Positions 1-8,378 of a DNA stretch of 64,000 bases are shown here, piece after piece. Origin of the DNA: DTHT01 sp037444625 (GTDB lineage Bacteria > Acidobacteriota > Terriglobia > Bryobacterales > Bryobacteraceae); NCBI GenBank assembly GCA_037444625.1, contig JBBIMA010000019.1:1-64000 (forward strand), in the 5' to 3' direction. A model generated the notes under the pieces. That model saw only the letters and a list, made by a program, of their open reading frames with translations, searched no databases and was not told the origin of the DNA. Made by a program: the position numbers and the translations under genes. The first letter of the stretch is position 1, and each line of letters begins with the position of its first letter.

Positions 1-2
1 TC

Positions 3-1034
<1,032 letters not shown>

Positions 1035-1045
1035 GGAGGTCCGCC

Positions 1046-1909
1046 ATGCACTGGCTCGGCAGAAGCTGCACGATGTGGGCGGCCCTGGCGCTGTTGTGCG
1101 CCTGGGGTTGCCGCCGGGGACCGGCGCCGGCCAACGAAGTGGTCGCCATCCCCGTCGCCCGGCCCTCCCTGGACCCCGAGGACGCCGTCTGGCGGGACGC
1201 GCCCGAGTTCGTGGCGCGCCTGCTTCCCCAGGACGTCGTCGAGCCCCGCCTGATGAAGCCCTCGACTCCCGAGGTCCGCGTGCGCGCCCTGGCCGCCGCC
1301 GCCGAGATCGCCTTCCGCCTGGAGTGGACCGACGCCCGGCGGGACGATCTCACCGGGCCCGGCCGCTTCGCCGATGCCTGCGCCGTCCAGCTTCCCGCGC
1401 AGCCGGCGCCCGAGCCGCCCAATCCCCAGATGGGCGAGGCCGGGCGCACGGTCGAGATTACTTACTGGCGGGCCGACTGGCAGGCTTGGACCGAGGGACG
1501 GCGGGACGACATCCGTCAGATCTACCCCAACGCCGCCGTGGACCACTATCCTTTCGGCGCCCCCACGCTCGAGCCCGGCTCGGCCGCACAGCGGCAGATG
1601 GCCCGCCTCTACATGCCGGCCGATGCGCTGGGCAACCGCCGCAGCGGACCGCGCGATTCCCCCGTCGAGGATTTGCTCGCGCAGGGACCCGGGACGCTCG
1701 AGCCCGCCCGCAGGACGCTCTCCCGCGGCCGCGGCGTCTTCGGCAAGGGGCGGTGGAAAGTGGTGCTGGTCCGGCCGCTGCCCGCCGGGCTCACCCCGCG
1801 CGCCCGAACCCAAGTGGCCTTCGCCGTCTGGCAAGGCGCCGAGGGCGAGGCCGGCGCCCGCAAGATGCGCACCGGCTGGGCGCCGCTGTTGCTGAAGGAG
1901 CGGCCGTGA
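1046..1909 (+). CDS. Haem-binding gamma subunit, ethylbenzene dehydrogenase-related domain
   Basis: Probable b-haem subunit of the same enzyme, 287 aa. The ATG at 1046 has a strong upstream Shine-Dalgarno (gaggaggt, 1033-1040) and lies 11 nt after the beta-subunit stop. The N-terminus (MHWLGRSCTMWAALALLCAWGC) looks like a lipoprotein signal with a lipobox-like AWGC, so the protein may be membrane-anchored outside the cytoplasm. The C-terminal half has the family's features: an LYMPADALGN stretch, a TQVAFAVWQGAEGE segment and a terminal RKMRTGW motif. EbdC-type proteins bind haem b through Met and Lys; candidate ligands are the Met in LYMPAD and a Lys near GKGRWK, but I cannot assign them firmly. 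Its stop overlaps the next start (GTGA). Confidence 0.8.
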   Translation: MHWLGRSCTMWAALALLCAWGCRRGPAPANEVVAIPVARPSLDPEDAVWRDAPEFVARLLPQDVVEPRLMKPSTPEVRVRALAAAAEIAFRLEWTDARRDDLTGPGRFADACAVQLPAQPAPEPPNPQMGEAGRTVEITYWRADWQAWTEGRRDDIRQIYPNAAVDHYPFGAPTLEPGSAAQRQMARLYMPADALGNRRSGPRDSPVEDLLAQGPGTLEPARRTLSRGRGVFGKGRWKVVLVRPLPAGLTPRARTQVAFAVWQGAEGEAGARKMRTGWAPLLLKERP

Positions 1910-2487
1910 GCGGCCCGGTCCTCGACCCCGCGCAGCGAAGATTGCTCGAGCAGGCGGCCGAATGGCGGCTGCTGGCCTTGCTGTGGGAATGCCCGTCGGA
2001 CGAGTGGCGCCGGCAGGTGGGCGAGCTGGCCGCCGAGTTGCCGGCCCAAGGCCTCTCGGAGGCTGCAAAGGAGGCGCTGGAGCAGGCGGGTGAGGGCTTG
2101 TATCACGCCTTGCTCGGGCCGGGCGGCGCCGCACCCGGCCGGGAGGCCGCGGCTCATCCCGCCCTGGACCCGGGCCGGCTGATGGCCGAGCTGACCGCCG
2201 TCTATGAAGCCTTCGGGTATCGGCCGGGCGGACCTGAACCTCCGGATCACGTCTCGGTAGAGGCCGGCTTCCTCGGCTACCTGCGCTTGAAGCAAGCCTA
2301 CGCTCTGGCCTGCGGACAGCCGGACTGGGCCGAACGGGCGGCTGAAGCGGCCCGCCGCTTCCTGGCCGAGCACCTCGGCGACCTGGCGGAGGCGCTGGCG
2401 CGGGCGCTGCCTGATTGGGCGCCTCCCTACCTGGCGTCGGCCTGCCGGGAGTTGCGGGCGCGGGCGCAGTCCGAGGCCGGCGCCTGA
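1906..2487 (+). CDS. TorD/DmsD/NarJ-like redox enzyme maturation chaperone
   Basis: Cytoplasmic chaperone that would assist cofactor insertion into, and export proofreading of, the upstream molybdoenzyme; 193 aa, a normal length for the family. It begins at GTG 1906 in a GTGA overlap with the gamma-subunit gene, implying translational coupling. The central DHVSVEAGFLGYLRLKQA segment is the family signature (D-H-[IV]-[AS]-x-E-x-x-F). The protein is otherwise all-helical and Ala/Leu-rich. It is the last gene of the operon and corresponds to the delta protein of ebd/ser/clr operons. Confidence 0.85.
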   Translation: MSGPVLDPAQRRLLEQAAEWRLLALLWECPSDEWRRQVGELAAELPAQGLSEAAKEALEQAGEGLYHALLGPGGAAPGREAAAHPALDPGRLMAELTAVYEAFGYRPGGPEPPDHVSVEAGFLGYLRLKQAYALACGQPDWAERAAEAARRFLAEHLGDLAEALARALPDWAPPYLASACRELRARAQSEAGA

Positions 2488-2502
2488 AGCGCCGCCCGGC
2501 GT

Positions 2503-2508
2503 TACAAT
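2503..2508 (+). promoter_or_regulatory. -10 element of hslVU promoter
   Basis: TACAAT within GTTACAAT, ending 12 nt before the hslV ATG. The predicted transcription start is near 2515, giving a leader of about 6 nt. No convincing -35 was found. Confidence 0.5.
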
Positions 2509-2520
2509 GAAAGCGTCCCC

Positions 2521-3090
2521 ATGAGCAGCCGCCCAGGCGCAGGCCGGCGGGCGACGCCGCGCGTGCGCTCCACCACTATTCTCTGTGTCCGCCGCAACGG
2601 CAAGGTCGTGATGGCCGGCGACGGCCAAGTCACCATCGGCCAGGAGGTGCTGAAGGCCTCGGCCCGCAAGCTGCGCCGCCTTTACAACGATCGGATCCTG
2701 GCCGGCTTCGCGGGCTCGACCGCCGACGCCGTGGCCCTGTTCGCCCGCTTCGAGGCCAAGCTGGAGCAGCACAACGGCAATCTGACCCGCAGCGTGATCG
2801 AGCTGGCCAAGGAGTGGCGCACGGACCGGGTGCTGCGCCACCTGGAGGCCCTGCTGCTGGTGGCCGACGCCGCCAACACCTATATCCTCAGCGGCTCGGG
2901 CGACGTGATCGAACCCGACGAAGGCGTGGCCGCCATCGGCTCGGGCGGCCCCTTCGCCAAGGCGGCCGCCGTCGCCCTGCTGCGCAACACCGAGCTGGAC
3001 GCGCGGCGCATCGCCGAGGAAGCCATGGCGATCGCCGGCCAGATCTGCATCTACACCAACGAACGGGCCACCTTCGAGGAGTTGGGCTGA
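2521..3090 (+). CDS. hslV: ATP-dependent protease peptidase subunit HslV
   Basis: Proteolytic core of the HslUV (ClpQY) protease: an N-terminal-threonine, proteasome-beta-like peptidase that stacks as two hexamers. It is 189 aa. Conserved stretches are TTILCVRRNGKVVMAGDGQVT, RRLYNDRILAGFAGSTAD, ELAKEWRTDR, GDVIEPDEG, AIGSGG and ICIYTNE. The catalytic Thr is normally residue 1 after Met removal. Here the first Thr of TTIL is residue 18, so translation from ATG 2521 implies a 17-residue propeptide. An in-frame GTG at 2563 would leave only three residues before it. The -10 at 2503-2508 favours ATG 2521. The hslU start overlaps the stop (TGATG). Confidence 0.95.
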   Translation: MSSRPGAGRRATPRVRSTTILCVRRNGKVVMAGDGQVTIGQEVLKASARKLRRLYNDRILAGFAGSTADAVALFARFEAKLEQHNGNLTRSVIELAKEWRTDRVLRHLEALLLVADAANTYILSGSGDVIEPDEGVAAIGSGGPFAKAAAVALLRNTELDARRIAEEAMAIAGQICIYTNERATFEELG

Positions 3091-4448
3091 TGGTCATCTA
3101 TCTTCCCGTGCAATCGGTCGAGGAAGAGCCGGCGCTGGACGAGCTGACGCCCCGGGAAATCGTCCGGGAGCTCGACAAGTACGTCGTGGGCCAGACGGAG
3201 GCCAAGCGGGCGGTGGCGGTGGCGCTGCGCAATCGCATCCGCCGGCAGCGGCTGGATCCGGAGATGGCCGAGGAGGTGATGCCCAAGAACATCCTCATGA
3301 TCGGCCCCACCGGGGTGGGCAAGACGGAGATCGCGCGGCGCCTGGCGCGTCTGGCCAACTCCCCCTTCCTGAAGGTCGAGGCCAGCAAGTTCACCGAGGT
3401 CGGCTACGTGGGCCGGGACGTCGAGTCCATGATCCGCGACCTGGTGGAGATCGCCATTGACATGGTGCGCGAGGAGCGGGCCGAGGAGGTCGGAGACCGG
3501 GCCGAGCGCAACGCCGAGGACCGCCTGCTCGAGCTGCTCATGCCCTCCCAACCCGAGGGCAGCGAAAGCGTCGAGCGCACGCGCGAAAAACTGCGCGAGC
3601 GCCTGCGGGCGGGCAAGCTGGACGACCGGATCGTCGAGATTGACGTGCGCGAACCCGGCCCCACCTTCCAGATCACCACCAGCACCGGGGTGGAGGAAAT
3701 GGACGTCTCGATCCGCGACATGCTGCCCGGGCTGTTCGGCGGCCGCACCCGCAAGCGCAAGATGCGGGTCAGCGAGGCGCTGGACTATCTCACCCAGGAG
3801 GAGGAGCAGAAGCTGATTGACATGGACCAGGTCACCCGCGTGGCCCTGGAGCGGGTGGAGCGCAACGGCATCATCTTCCTGGACGAGATTGACAAGATCG
3901 CCGGGCGCGAGAGCGGCCACGGCCCGGACGTCAGCCGCGAGGGCGTGCAGCGCGACATCCTGCCCATCGTCGAGGGCACCACGGTCAACACCCGCTACGG
4001 CTTCGTGCGCACCGATCACATCCTGTTCATCGCCGCCGGGGCCTTCCACGTCTCCAAGCCCAGCGACTTGATCCCCGAGCTGCAAGGGCGCTTCCCCATC
4101 CGCGTCGAGCTGAAGCCCCTCACCGAGGAGGACTTCATCCGCATCCTCAAGGAGCCCAAGAACGCCCTCATCAAGCAGTACACCGCCCTGCTGGAAACCG
4201 AGGGCATCAAGCTCACCTTCACCGACGACGCCCTGGAGGAGGTGGCCCGCTACGCCGCCCGGGTCAACGAAAGCACCGAGAACATCGGCGCCCGACGCCT
4301 GCACACCATCATGGAGAAAGTGCTCGAAGAGATCTCCTTCGAAGGACCGGACCTGAAGAAGAAGCACGTGCGCATTGACGCCGCTTACGTCCGCCGCCAG
4401 TTGGCCGACATCATCAAGGACCAGGACCTGACCCGGTATATCCTGTGA
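3090..4448 (+). CDS. hslU: ATP-dependent protease ATPase subunit HslU
   Basis: AAA+ unfoldase that recognises, unfolds and feeds substrates to HslV; 452 aa, normal length. Walker A is GPTGVGKT and Walker B is IIFLDEIDKIA. The pore-loop region GYVGRD is present, and the sensor/arginine region includes SKPSDLIPELQGRFPIRVEL. A charged intermediate (I) domain lies between about residues 110 and 230. The C-terminus RYIL resembles the tail that inserts into HslV. ATG 3090 overlaps the hslV stop by one base, so the pair is translationally coupled. The next gene starts at GTG 4445 inside the hslU stop. Confidence 0.97.
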   Translation: MVIYLPVQSVEEEPALDELTPREIVRELDKYVVGQTEAKRAVAVALRNRIRRQRLDPEMAEEVMPKNILMIGPTGVGKTEIARRLARLANSPFLKVEASKFTEVGYVGRDVESMIRDLVEIAIDMVREERAEEVGDRAERNAEDRLLELLMPSQPEGSESVERTREKLRERLRAGKLDDRIVEIDVREPGPTFQITTSTGVEEMDVSIRDMLPGLFGGRTRKRKMRVSEALDYLTQEEEQKLIDMDQVTRVALERVERNGIIFLDEIDKIAGRESGHGPDVSREGVQRDILPIVEGTTVNTRYGFVRTDHILFIAAGAFHVSKPSDLIPELQGRFPIRVELKPLTEEDFIRILKEPKNALIKQYTALLETEGIKLTFTDDALEEVARYAARVNESTENIGARRLHTIMEKVLEEISFEGPDLKKKHVRIDAAYVRRQLADIIKDQDLTRYIL

Positions 4449-5437
4449 GCCGCCCGCCGCTGCTCGTGCTTGCCGCCCTGTTGCTGGAGGCCGGTTGCGG
4501 TTCGCCGGGCGATCCCCTGCCGCCCTCCTTGAACATCCCCGAGCGCATCGCCGACCTGCGCGCCGAGCAATACGGCGACCGAATCCTGGTCCGCTTCACC
4601 CTGCCGGAGCTGACCACCGACGGGGTGGCGCTGCGCAAGCTGCGGGCCGTCGAGCTGCGCGCCGGACCGGCCCCCGAGGGCGGCTTTGACATTCACCGCT
4701 GGGCTGCCCAAGCCGAAACCATACCGGTGGAGGCCGCGGCGCCCGGCCCGGCGAAGGCGGAGCTGCCCGCCCGGCCCTGGGTGGGCCGCGAGCTCATCCT
4801 GGGCGTCCGTGCGGCGGGTCCCAAGGGACGCTTCAGCGAGTGGTCCAACCTGGCGGTCCTGCCTGTGATCGAGCCGCTGACGCCGCCGGCCGGCCTGAAA
4901 GCCGAGGCCGCGCCCGAGGGCGTCCGCCTGAGCTGGACGCCGGCGGACCGCCCGGGCGTCCGCTTCCGCCTGTGGCGCCGCGGGCCCGGGCAGCAGGAGG
5001 CGGAGCGGCTGGGCGAGACCGATACCCCGGCGTTCACCGACGCATCCGCCGAGTTCGGGCGGCGCTGGGAGTATTCGCTGCAGGCCGTGCTGCGCAGCGG
5101 CGAGGCGGAAGCGGTCAGCCCGCCCTGCGCCCCCCTCGCCGTCACGCCCGAGGACCGCTTCCCGCCCGCCATCCCCTCCGGCCTGCGGGCCGTGGCCGGG
5201 GCCGACGGCGTCGAGCTGCTCTGGGATCGCAACCAGGAAAGCGACCTGCGCGGTTACTACGTCTGGCGGGCCTTGGAGGACGGCCCGCTGGAACGCCTCA
5301 GCCCGTTGCTGGAGCTGCCCGGCTTTTCCGATCGCGACGTCCAATCCGGCAAACGCTATCGCTACGCGGTCTCGGCCGCGGATGCCCGCGGCAACCAGAG
5401 CCCGCCATCTTCTGCTGTGGAGGTCATAGCCCCTTGA
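4445..5437 (+). CDS. Fibronectin type III domain lipoprotein, function unknown
   Basis: A 330-residue secreted protein of unknown role, starting at GTG 4445 in a GTGA overlap with hslU. The N-terminus (MSRPPLLVLAALLLEAGC) is a short hydrophobic signal ending in Cys, so it is probably a lipoprotein, although Glu at -3 of the lipobox is atypical. Two fibronectin-III-like repeats are visible: about residues 150-240 (PAGLKAEAAPEGVRLSWTP) and 245-328 (IPSGLRAVAGADGVELLWD, then YRYAVSAADARGNQSPPS). Residues 30-145 may hold a third, more diverged one. Such repeats usually mediate binding at the cell surface. Coupling to hslU is conserved-looking but unexplained. Confidence 0.7.
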   Translation: MSRPPLLVLAALLLEAGCGSPGDPLPPSLNIPERIADLRAEQYGDRILVRFTLPELTTDGVALRKLRAVELRAGPAPEGGFDIHRWAAQAETIPVEAAAPGPAKAELPARPWVGRELILGVRAAGPKGRFSEWSNLAVLPVIEPLTPPAGLKAEAAPEGVRLSWTPADRPGVRFRLWRRGPGQQEAERLGETDTPAFTDASAEFGRRWEYSLQAVLRSGEAEAVSPPCAPLAVTPEDRFPPAIPSGLRAVAGADGVELLWDRNQESDLRGYYVWRALEDGPLERLSPLLELPGFSDRDVQSGKRYRYAVSAADARGNQSPPSSAVEVIAP

Positions 5438-6231
5438 AACTCGTTCGCTTCAGCCTGGATCCGGCCTTGCCCGCCACCGCGGCCGACTCTTCGCCCCTGG
5501 TGAAGTACGGCCTGCTGGAGGAGGATACCGTCTTGGAGACCGATGCGGTCTGGTCGGTCCGCACCGGCGCCCAATGGCCGCTGAGCCGCGTGCGCCTGCT
5601 GCCGCCCTGCCGGCCCACCAAGATCGTCTGCGTAGGCCGCAATTACCACGAGCACGCCAAGGAGCTCGACAACCCGGTGCCCGCCGAGCCGCTGATCTTC
5701 TTGAAGCCTCCCTCGGCGCTGGCCGCGCCGGGCGATCCGATCCTGCTGCCCCGCCTGTCCTCGCGCGTGGATCACGAGGGCGAGCTGGGCGTCGTCATCG
5801 GCCGCAGAGCGCGCTACCTGAGCGAGGACCAGGCGGCCGAATACATCCTCGGCTACACCTGCGTCAACGACGTCACGGCCCGCGACCTTCAGAAGAAAGA
5901 CGGCCAGTGGACCCGGGCCAAGGGCTTCGACACCTTCTGCCCCGCGGGTCCCTGGATCGTGCCGCGCCGCGAGCTGTCCGCCCAGCAGGTGCGGCTGCGC
6001 ACCTGGGTCAACGGCCGGCTCCGCCAGGACGCCTCGACCGCCGAGATGGTTTTCTCGATCGCCCGCATCCTGGCCCACATCACGGCCGTGATGACGCTGG
6101 AGCCGGGCGATCTGGTGGCCACCGGCACGCCGGCCGGCATCGGCCCGCTGGCGCCGGGCGACCTGGTGCGGGTCGAAATCGAAGGCATCGGCGCGCTGGA
6201 GAACCCGGTCCAGGCCGAGCCGGCGGGTTGA
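5434..6231 (+). CDS. Fumarylacetoacetate hydrolase (FAH) family protein
   Basis: Cytoplasmic metal-dependent C-C hydrolase, decarboxylase or isomerase of the FAH superfamily; 265 aa. The C-terminal catalytic domain starts near residue 60 with KIVCVGRNYHEHAKEL. It carries the metal-binding acidic residues in RVDHEGELGVVIG and in YTCVNDVTARDLQ, followed by GQWTRAKGFDTFCPAGPW and the family-typical PGDLVATGTPAGIGPL. The start is TTG 5434, overlapping the previous stop, with a GGAGGT-type ribosome site at 5418-5423. The specific substrate is not predictable. The following enolase-superfamily gene suggests a sugar-acid or aromatic-acid pathway, which is inference only. Confidence 0.85.
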   Translation: MKLVRFSLDPALPATAADSSPLVKYGLLEEDTVLETDAVWSVRTGAQWPLSRVRLLPPCRPTKIVCVGRNYHEHAKELDNPVPAEPLIFLKPPSALAAPGDPILLPRLSSRVDHEGELGVVIGRRARYLSEDQAAEYILGYTCVNDVTARDLQKKDGQWTRAKGFDTFCPAGPWIVPRRELSAQQVRLRTWVNGRLRQDASTAEMVFSIARILAHITAVMTLEPGDLVATGTPAGIGPLAPGDLVRVEIEGIGALENPVQAEPAG

Positions 6232-6241
6232 ACCCCCGGGT

Positions 6242-6247
6242 TAAGAT
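6242..6247 (+). promoter_or_regulatory. -10 element before enolase-superfamily gene
   Basis: TAAGAT within GTTAAGAT, 7 nt before ATG 6255. Initiation would fall at or next to the A of the ATG, so the mRNA should be leaderless. This argues against the alternative ATG at 6246, which lies inside the hexamer. Confidence 0.5.
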
Positions 6248-6254
6248 GGCTGGC

Positions 6255-7409
6255 ATGAGGATCACCGCCGTCGAGACCTATATCGCGGGCAACCCCTGGA
6301 AGAACTGGCTCTTCACCCGGGTCCACACCGACGAAGGCATCTACGGCGTGGGCGAGGGCACGCTCAACTACTTCGCCCGCACGGTCGAAGCCGCCATTCA
6401 CGAGTTGAAGCCCTTCGTAGTGGGCATGGATCCCTTCCAGATCGAAATCCTCAGCCAGCGGCTCATTCGCGACGTCTACAGCGACGGCGCGCAGATCCAT
6501 ATGTGCGCGGTGGCGGCCATCGAGATCGCCTGCTGGGACATCATCGGCAAGGCCCTGGGCCAGCCGGTCTACAACCTCTGGGGCGGCCGCTGCCACCGCA
6601 AGCTGCGCGCCTACGCCAACGGCTGGTACCGCGGCCCGCGCACCCCGGAAAGCTTCGCCGAAAAGGCGGCCGAGGTGGCCCGCCGGGGTTACACCGCCCT
6701 GAAGTTCGATCCTTTCGGCGACAACTGGCGCGTGCTGCCCCGCCGGGAATTCGATCTCTCGCTGGAGATCATCCGGGCCGTGCGAGCGGCCGTGGGCGAC
6801 TCGGTGGACCTGCTCATCGAGGGCCACTGCCGCTTCAACCCGGCCACCGCGATCGAATTCGCCCGGGCCATGCACCCCTTCCGACCCCTCTGGTTCGAGG
6901 AGCCGGTGCCCCATACCAACATCGCGGCCCTGGTCGAGGTGGCGCGCCGCAGCCCCGTCCCGATCGCCACCGGCGAGAATCTGTTCAACAAGCAGCAGTT
7001 CGCCGAGCTGCTGGCCTACAACGCCGTGAACATCTACCAGCCGGAGCCTTTGAATCTGGGCGGCCTGTTCGCCGCCCGCAAGATCGCCGATATGGTGGAC
7101 GCGCACTACGGCATGATCGCGCCCCACAGCGCCCAGGGGCCGGTCTGCTCGGCCGCCTGCGTGCAACTGAACGCCTCGCTGCCCAATTTCCTCATCCACG
7201 AAATCTTCGACGAATTCAACGAGCCCTGGGAGCGCGACATCGTCACCCACCCGGTCGAGGTGGCCGACGGCTACATCGAGATCCCGGAGCGCCCGGGCCT
7301 GGGCATTGACCTCAACCTCGAGGAGATCCTCAAGCACCCTTACCAGCCCGAGAACTACTTGCCCCTGTTCAAGCCGGGCTGGGAACGACGCTCGAGCGAG
7401 AAAGGCTGA
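6255..7409 (+). CDS. Enolase superfamily sugar-acid dehydratase (mandelate racemase/galactonate dehydratase-like)
   Basis: Cytoplasmic Mg-dependent enzyme that abstracts a proton alpha to a carboxylate, typically dehydrating an aldonic acid; 384 aa. The N-terminal capping domain runs to about residue 125. The barrel shows the superfamily residues: FDPFGDNW after the capping domain, IEGHCRFN (metal ligand Glu), WFEEPVP (metal ligand Glu), ATGENL (metal ligand Glu), and APHSAQGP (catalytic-base His region). The His-containing C-terminal motif places it in the MR/galactonate dehydratase subgroup rather than the MLE subgroup. The substrate remains unknown. Its 3' end overlaps a small gene on the opposite strand by 41 bp. 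Confidence 0.85.
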   Translation: MRITAVETYIAGNPWKNWLFTRVHTDEGIYGVGEGTLNYFARTVEAAIHELKPFVVGMDPFQIEILSQRLIRDVYSDGAQIHMCAVAAIEIACWDIIGKALGQPVYNLWGGRCHRKLRAYANGWYRGPRTPESFAEKAAEVARRGYTALKFDPFGDNWRVLPRREFDLSLEIIRAVRAAVGDSVDLLIEGHCRFNPATAIEFARAMHPFRPLWFEEPVPHTNIAALVEVARRSPVPIATGENLFNKQQFAELLAYNAVNIYQPEPLNLGGLFAARKIADMVDAHYGMIAPHSAQGPVCSAACVQLNASLPNFLIHEIFDEFNEPWERDIVTHPVEVADGYIEIPERPGLGIDLNLEEILKHPYQPENYLPLFKPGWERRSSEKG

Positions 7410-7611
7410 CCGGGACGCCCAACCGGCGCAGCAGGGAGATCACCTCCTGCTCGCTCAGTCGCGTGGCGTCGAACTCGACCAGCAGCCCGCCGCCGGCGCT
7501 TTCGGGCGTCAGGCGCAGCAGCCCGTAAATGGAGTGGGCCCGCAGCAGACGCTCCAGGGTGGCCGCGTCCGGCGGGCGCAACAGCTCGAGGCGGATTTGC
7601 GTCCTGCTCAT
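7369..7611 (-). CDS. Small conserved-looking protein, ferredoxin-like fold, unknown
   Basis: 80-residue protein not recognised as a named family. It follows trmJ with an ATGA overlap (ATG at 7611, trmJ stop at 7608), so it is translationally coupled to it. Predicted secondary structure reads beta-alpha-beta-beta-alpha-beta: TQIRLELL, a helix PDAATLERLLRAH, IYGLLRLTP, GGLLVEFDAT, a helix SEQEVISLLRRL, then PVSL. This is the layout of heavy-metal-associated or ACT-like ferredoxin folds, but no CxxC is present. The final 41 bp are antisense to the end of the enolase-superfamily gene. That two-strand constraint could be real or could mean the true end is shorter. Confidence 0.6.
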   Translation of the reverse strand: MSRTQIRLELLRPPDAATLERLLRAHSIYGLLRLTPESAGGGLLVEFDATRLSEQEVISLLRRLGVPVSLSRSSVVPSPA

Positions 7612-8345
7612 GGTTGGTTCCTCGTCAGTTTCCAGAGGATCTGCCGGAACATGCCCGTGAGCGCCTGGGCGTCGCGGGCGGAAAGATCCAGGCGGCGCAC
7701 CAGGCGGCGGGTTTTCAAGCCGGTCGAGCCGGCCGTGGGCGGGTTCACATAGCCGCTGCGCCCGAGGACCTCCAGCCACACCTCGGTCAGGCGCTCCAGC
7801 GCGCCGGCCGTTGCGCGCCGCGCGCGCAGAGGGGCGCGGCGGGCGGCCGCGGAGTCCCGCGCCAGCTCGTAAAGACAGACCGCCACCGCCTGCCCCAGAT
7901 TCATGGATTCGTGCTCGGGCCGGGTGGGGATGCGCAGCAGCCAGTGGCAGTGGCTCAACTGCTCGTTGGAAAGGCCGAACTTCTCCGAGCCAAACAGCAG
8001 CGCCACCGGCCCCTGCCTCAAGGCCCGGCGGATCAGGCGGCCGCCCGCCTCCAGGCGTCGCACGGGATGCTGCGGATCGCGGGCGCTCGTCCCGGCGGTG
8101 CCCACCACCAGCGTGCAATCCGCCACCGCCTCGGCCACGCTCGGGAACTCCCGGGCTGCGGCCAGCAGCGCCGCCGCACCTACCGCCGAGCGCGCCTCGC
8201 GGTAGGCCGCCGCGTAAGGGTTCACCAGCCGCAGGCAAGAGAAGCCGAAGTTGCTCATGGCCCGCGCCGCCGCGCCGATATTCAGCGGATTGCGCGGCTC
8301 GACCAGCACCACGCGCAGCCGATCGCATCCTGTGACTTCCGGCAA
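7608..8345 (-). CDS. trmJ: TrmJ-like tRNA/rRNA ribose 2'-O-methyltransferase (SPOUT)
   Basis: SAM-dependent methyltransferase of the SpoU family, probably modifying the ribose at tRNA position 32; 245 aa. Motif 1 is NPLNIGAAARAM, motif 2 is VALLFGSEKFGLSNEQL, and motif 3, with the trefoil knot, is ESMNLGQAVAVCLYE. The C-terminal extension of about 80 residues is as in TrmJ rather than the shorter TrmL. The start is TTG 8345, the only reasonable one, 8 nt after a TACAAT element. A role in rRNA rather than tRNA methylation cannot be excluded. Confidence 0.82.
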   Translation of the reverse strand: MPEVTGCDRLRVVLVEPRNPLNIGAAARAMSNFGFSCLRLVNPYAAAYREARSAVGAAALLAAAREFPSVAEAVADCTLVVGTAGTSARDPQHPVRRLEAGGRLIRRALRQGPVALLFGSEKFGLSNEQLSHCHWLLRIPTRPEHESMNLGQAVAVCLYELARDSAAARRAPLRARRATAGALERLTEVWLEVLGRSGYVNPPTAGSTGLKTRRLVRRLDLSARDAQALTGMFRQILWKLTRNQP

Positions 8346-8353
8346 CGGCCGCT

Positions 8354-8359
8354 ATTGTA
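8354..8359 (-). promoter_or_regulatory. -10 element of trmJ promoter
   Basis: TACAAT (minus strand, in GCTACAAT) ending 8 nt before the TTG start. The predicted leader is about 2 nt. Confidence 0.45.
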
Positions 8360-8378
8360 GCGCCGCCCGCTCCAGGCC

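Noticed and set aside
5889..7337. 482-codon open frame antisense to the enolase-superfamily gene
   Set aside because: It is a GC-driven shadow frame; composition is low-complexity His/Gly/Val and no start signal is evident.
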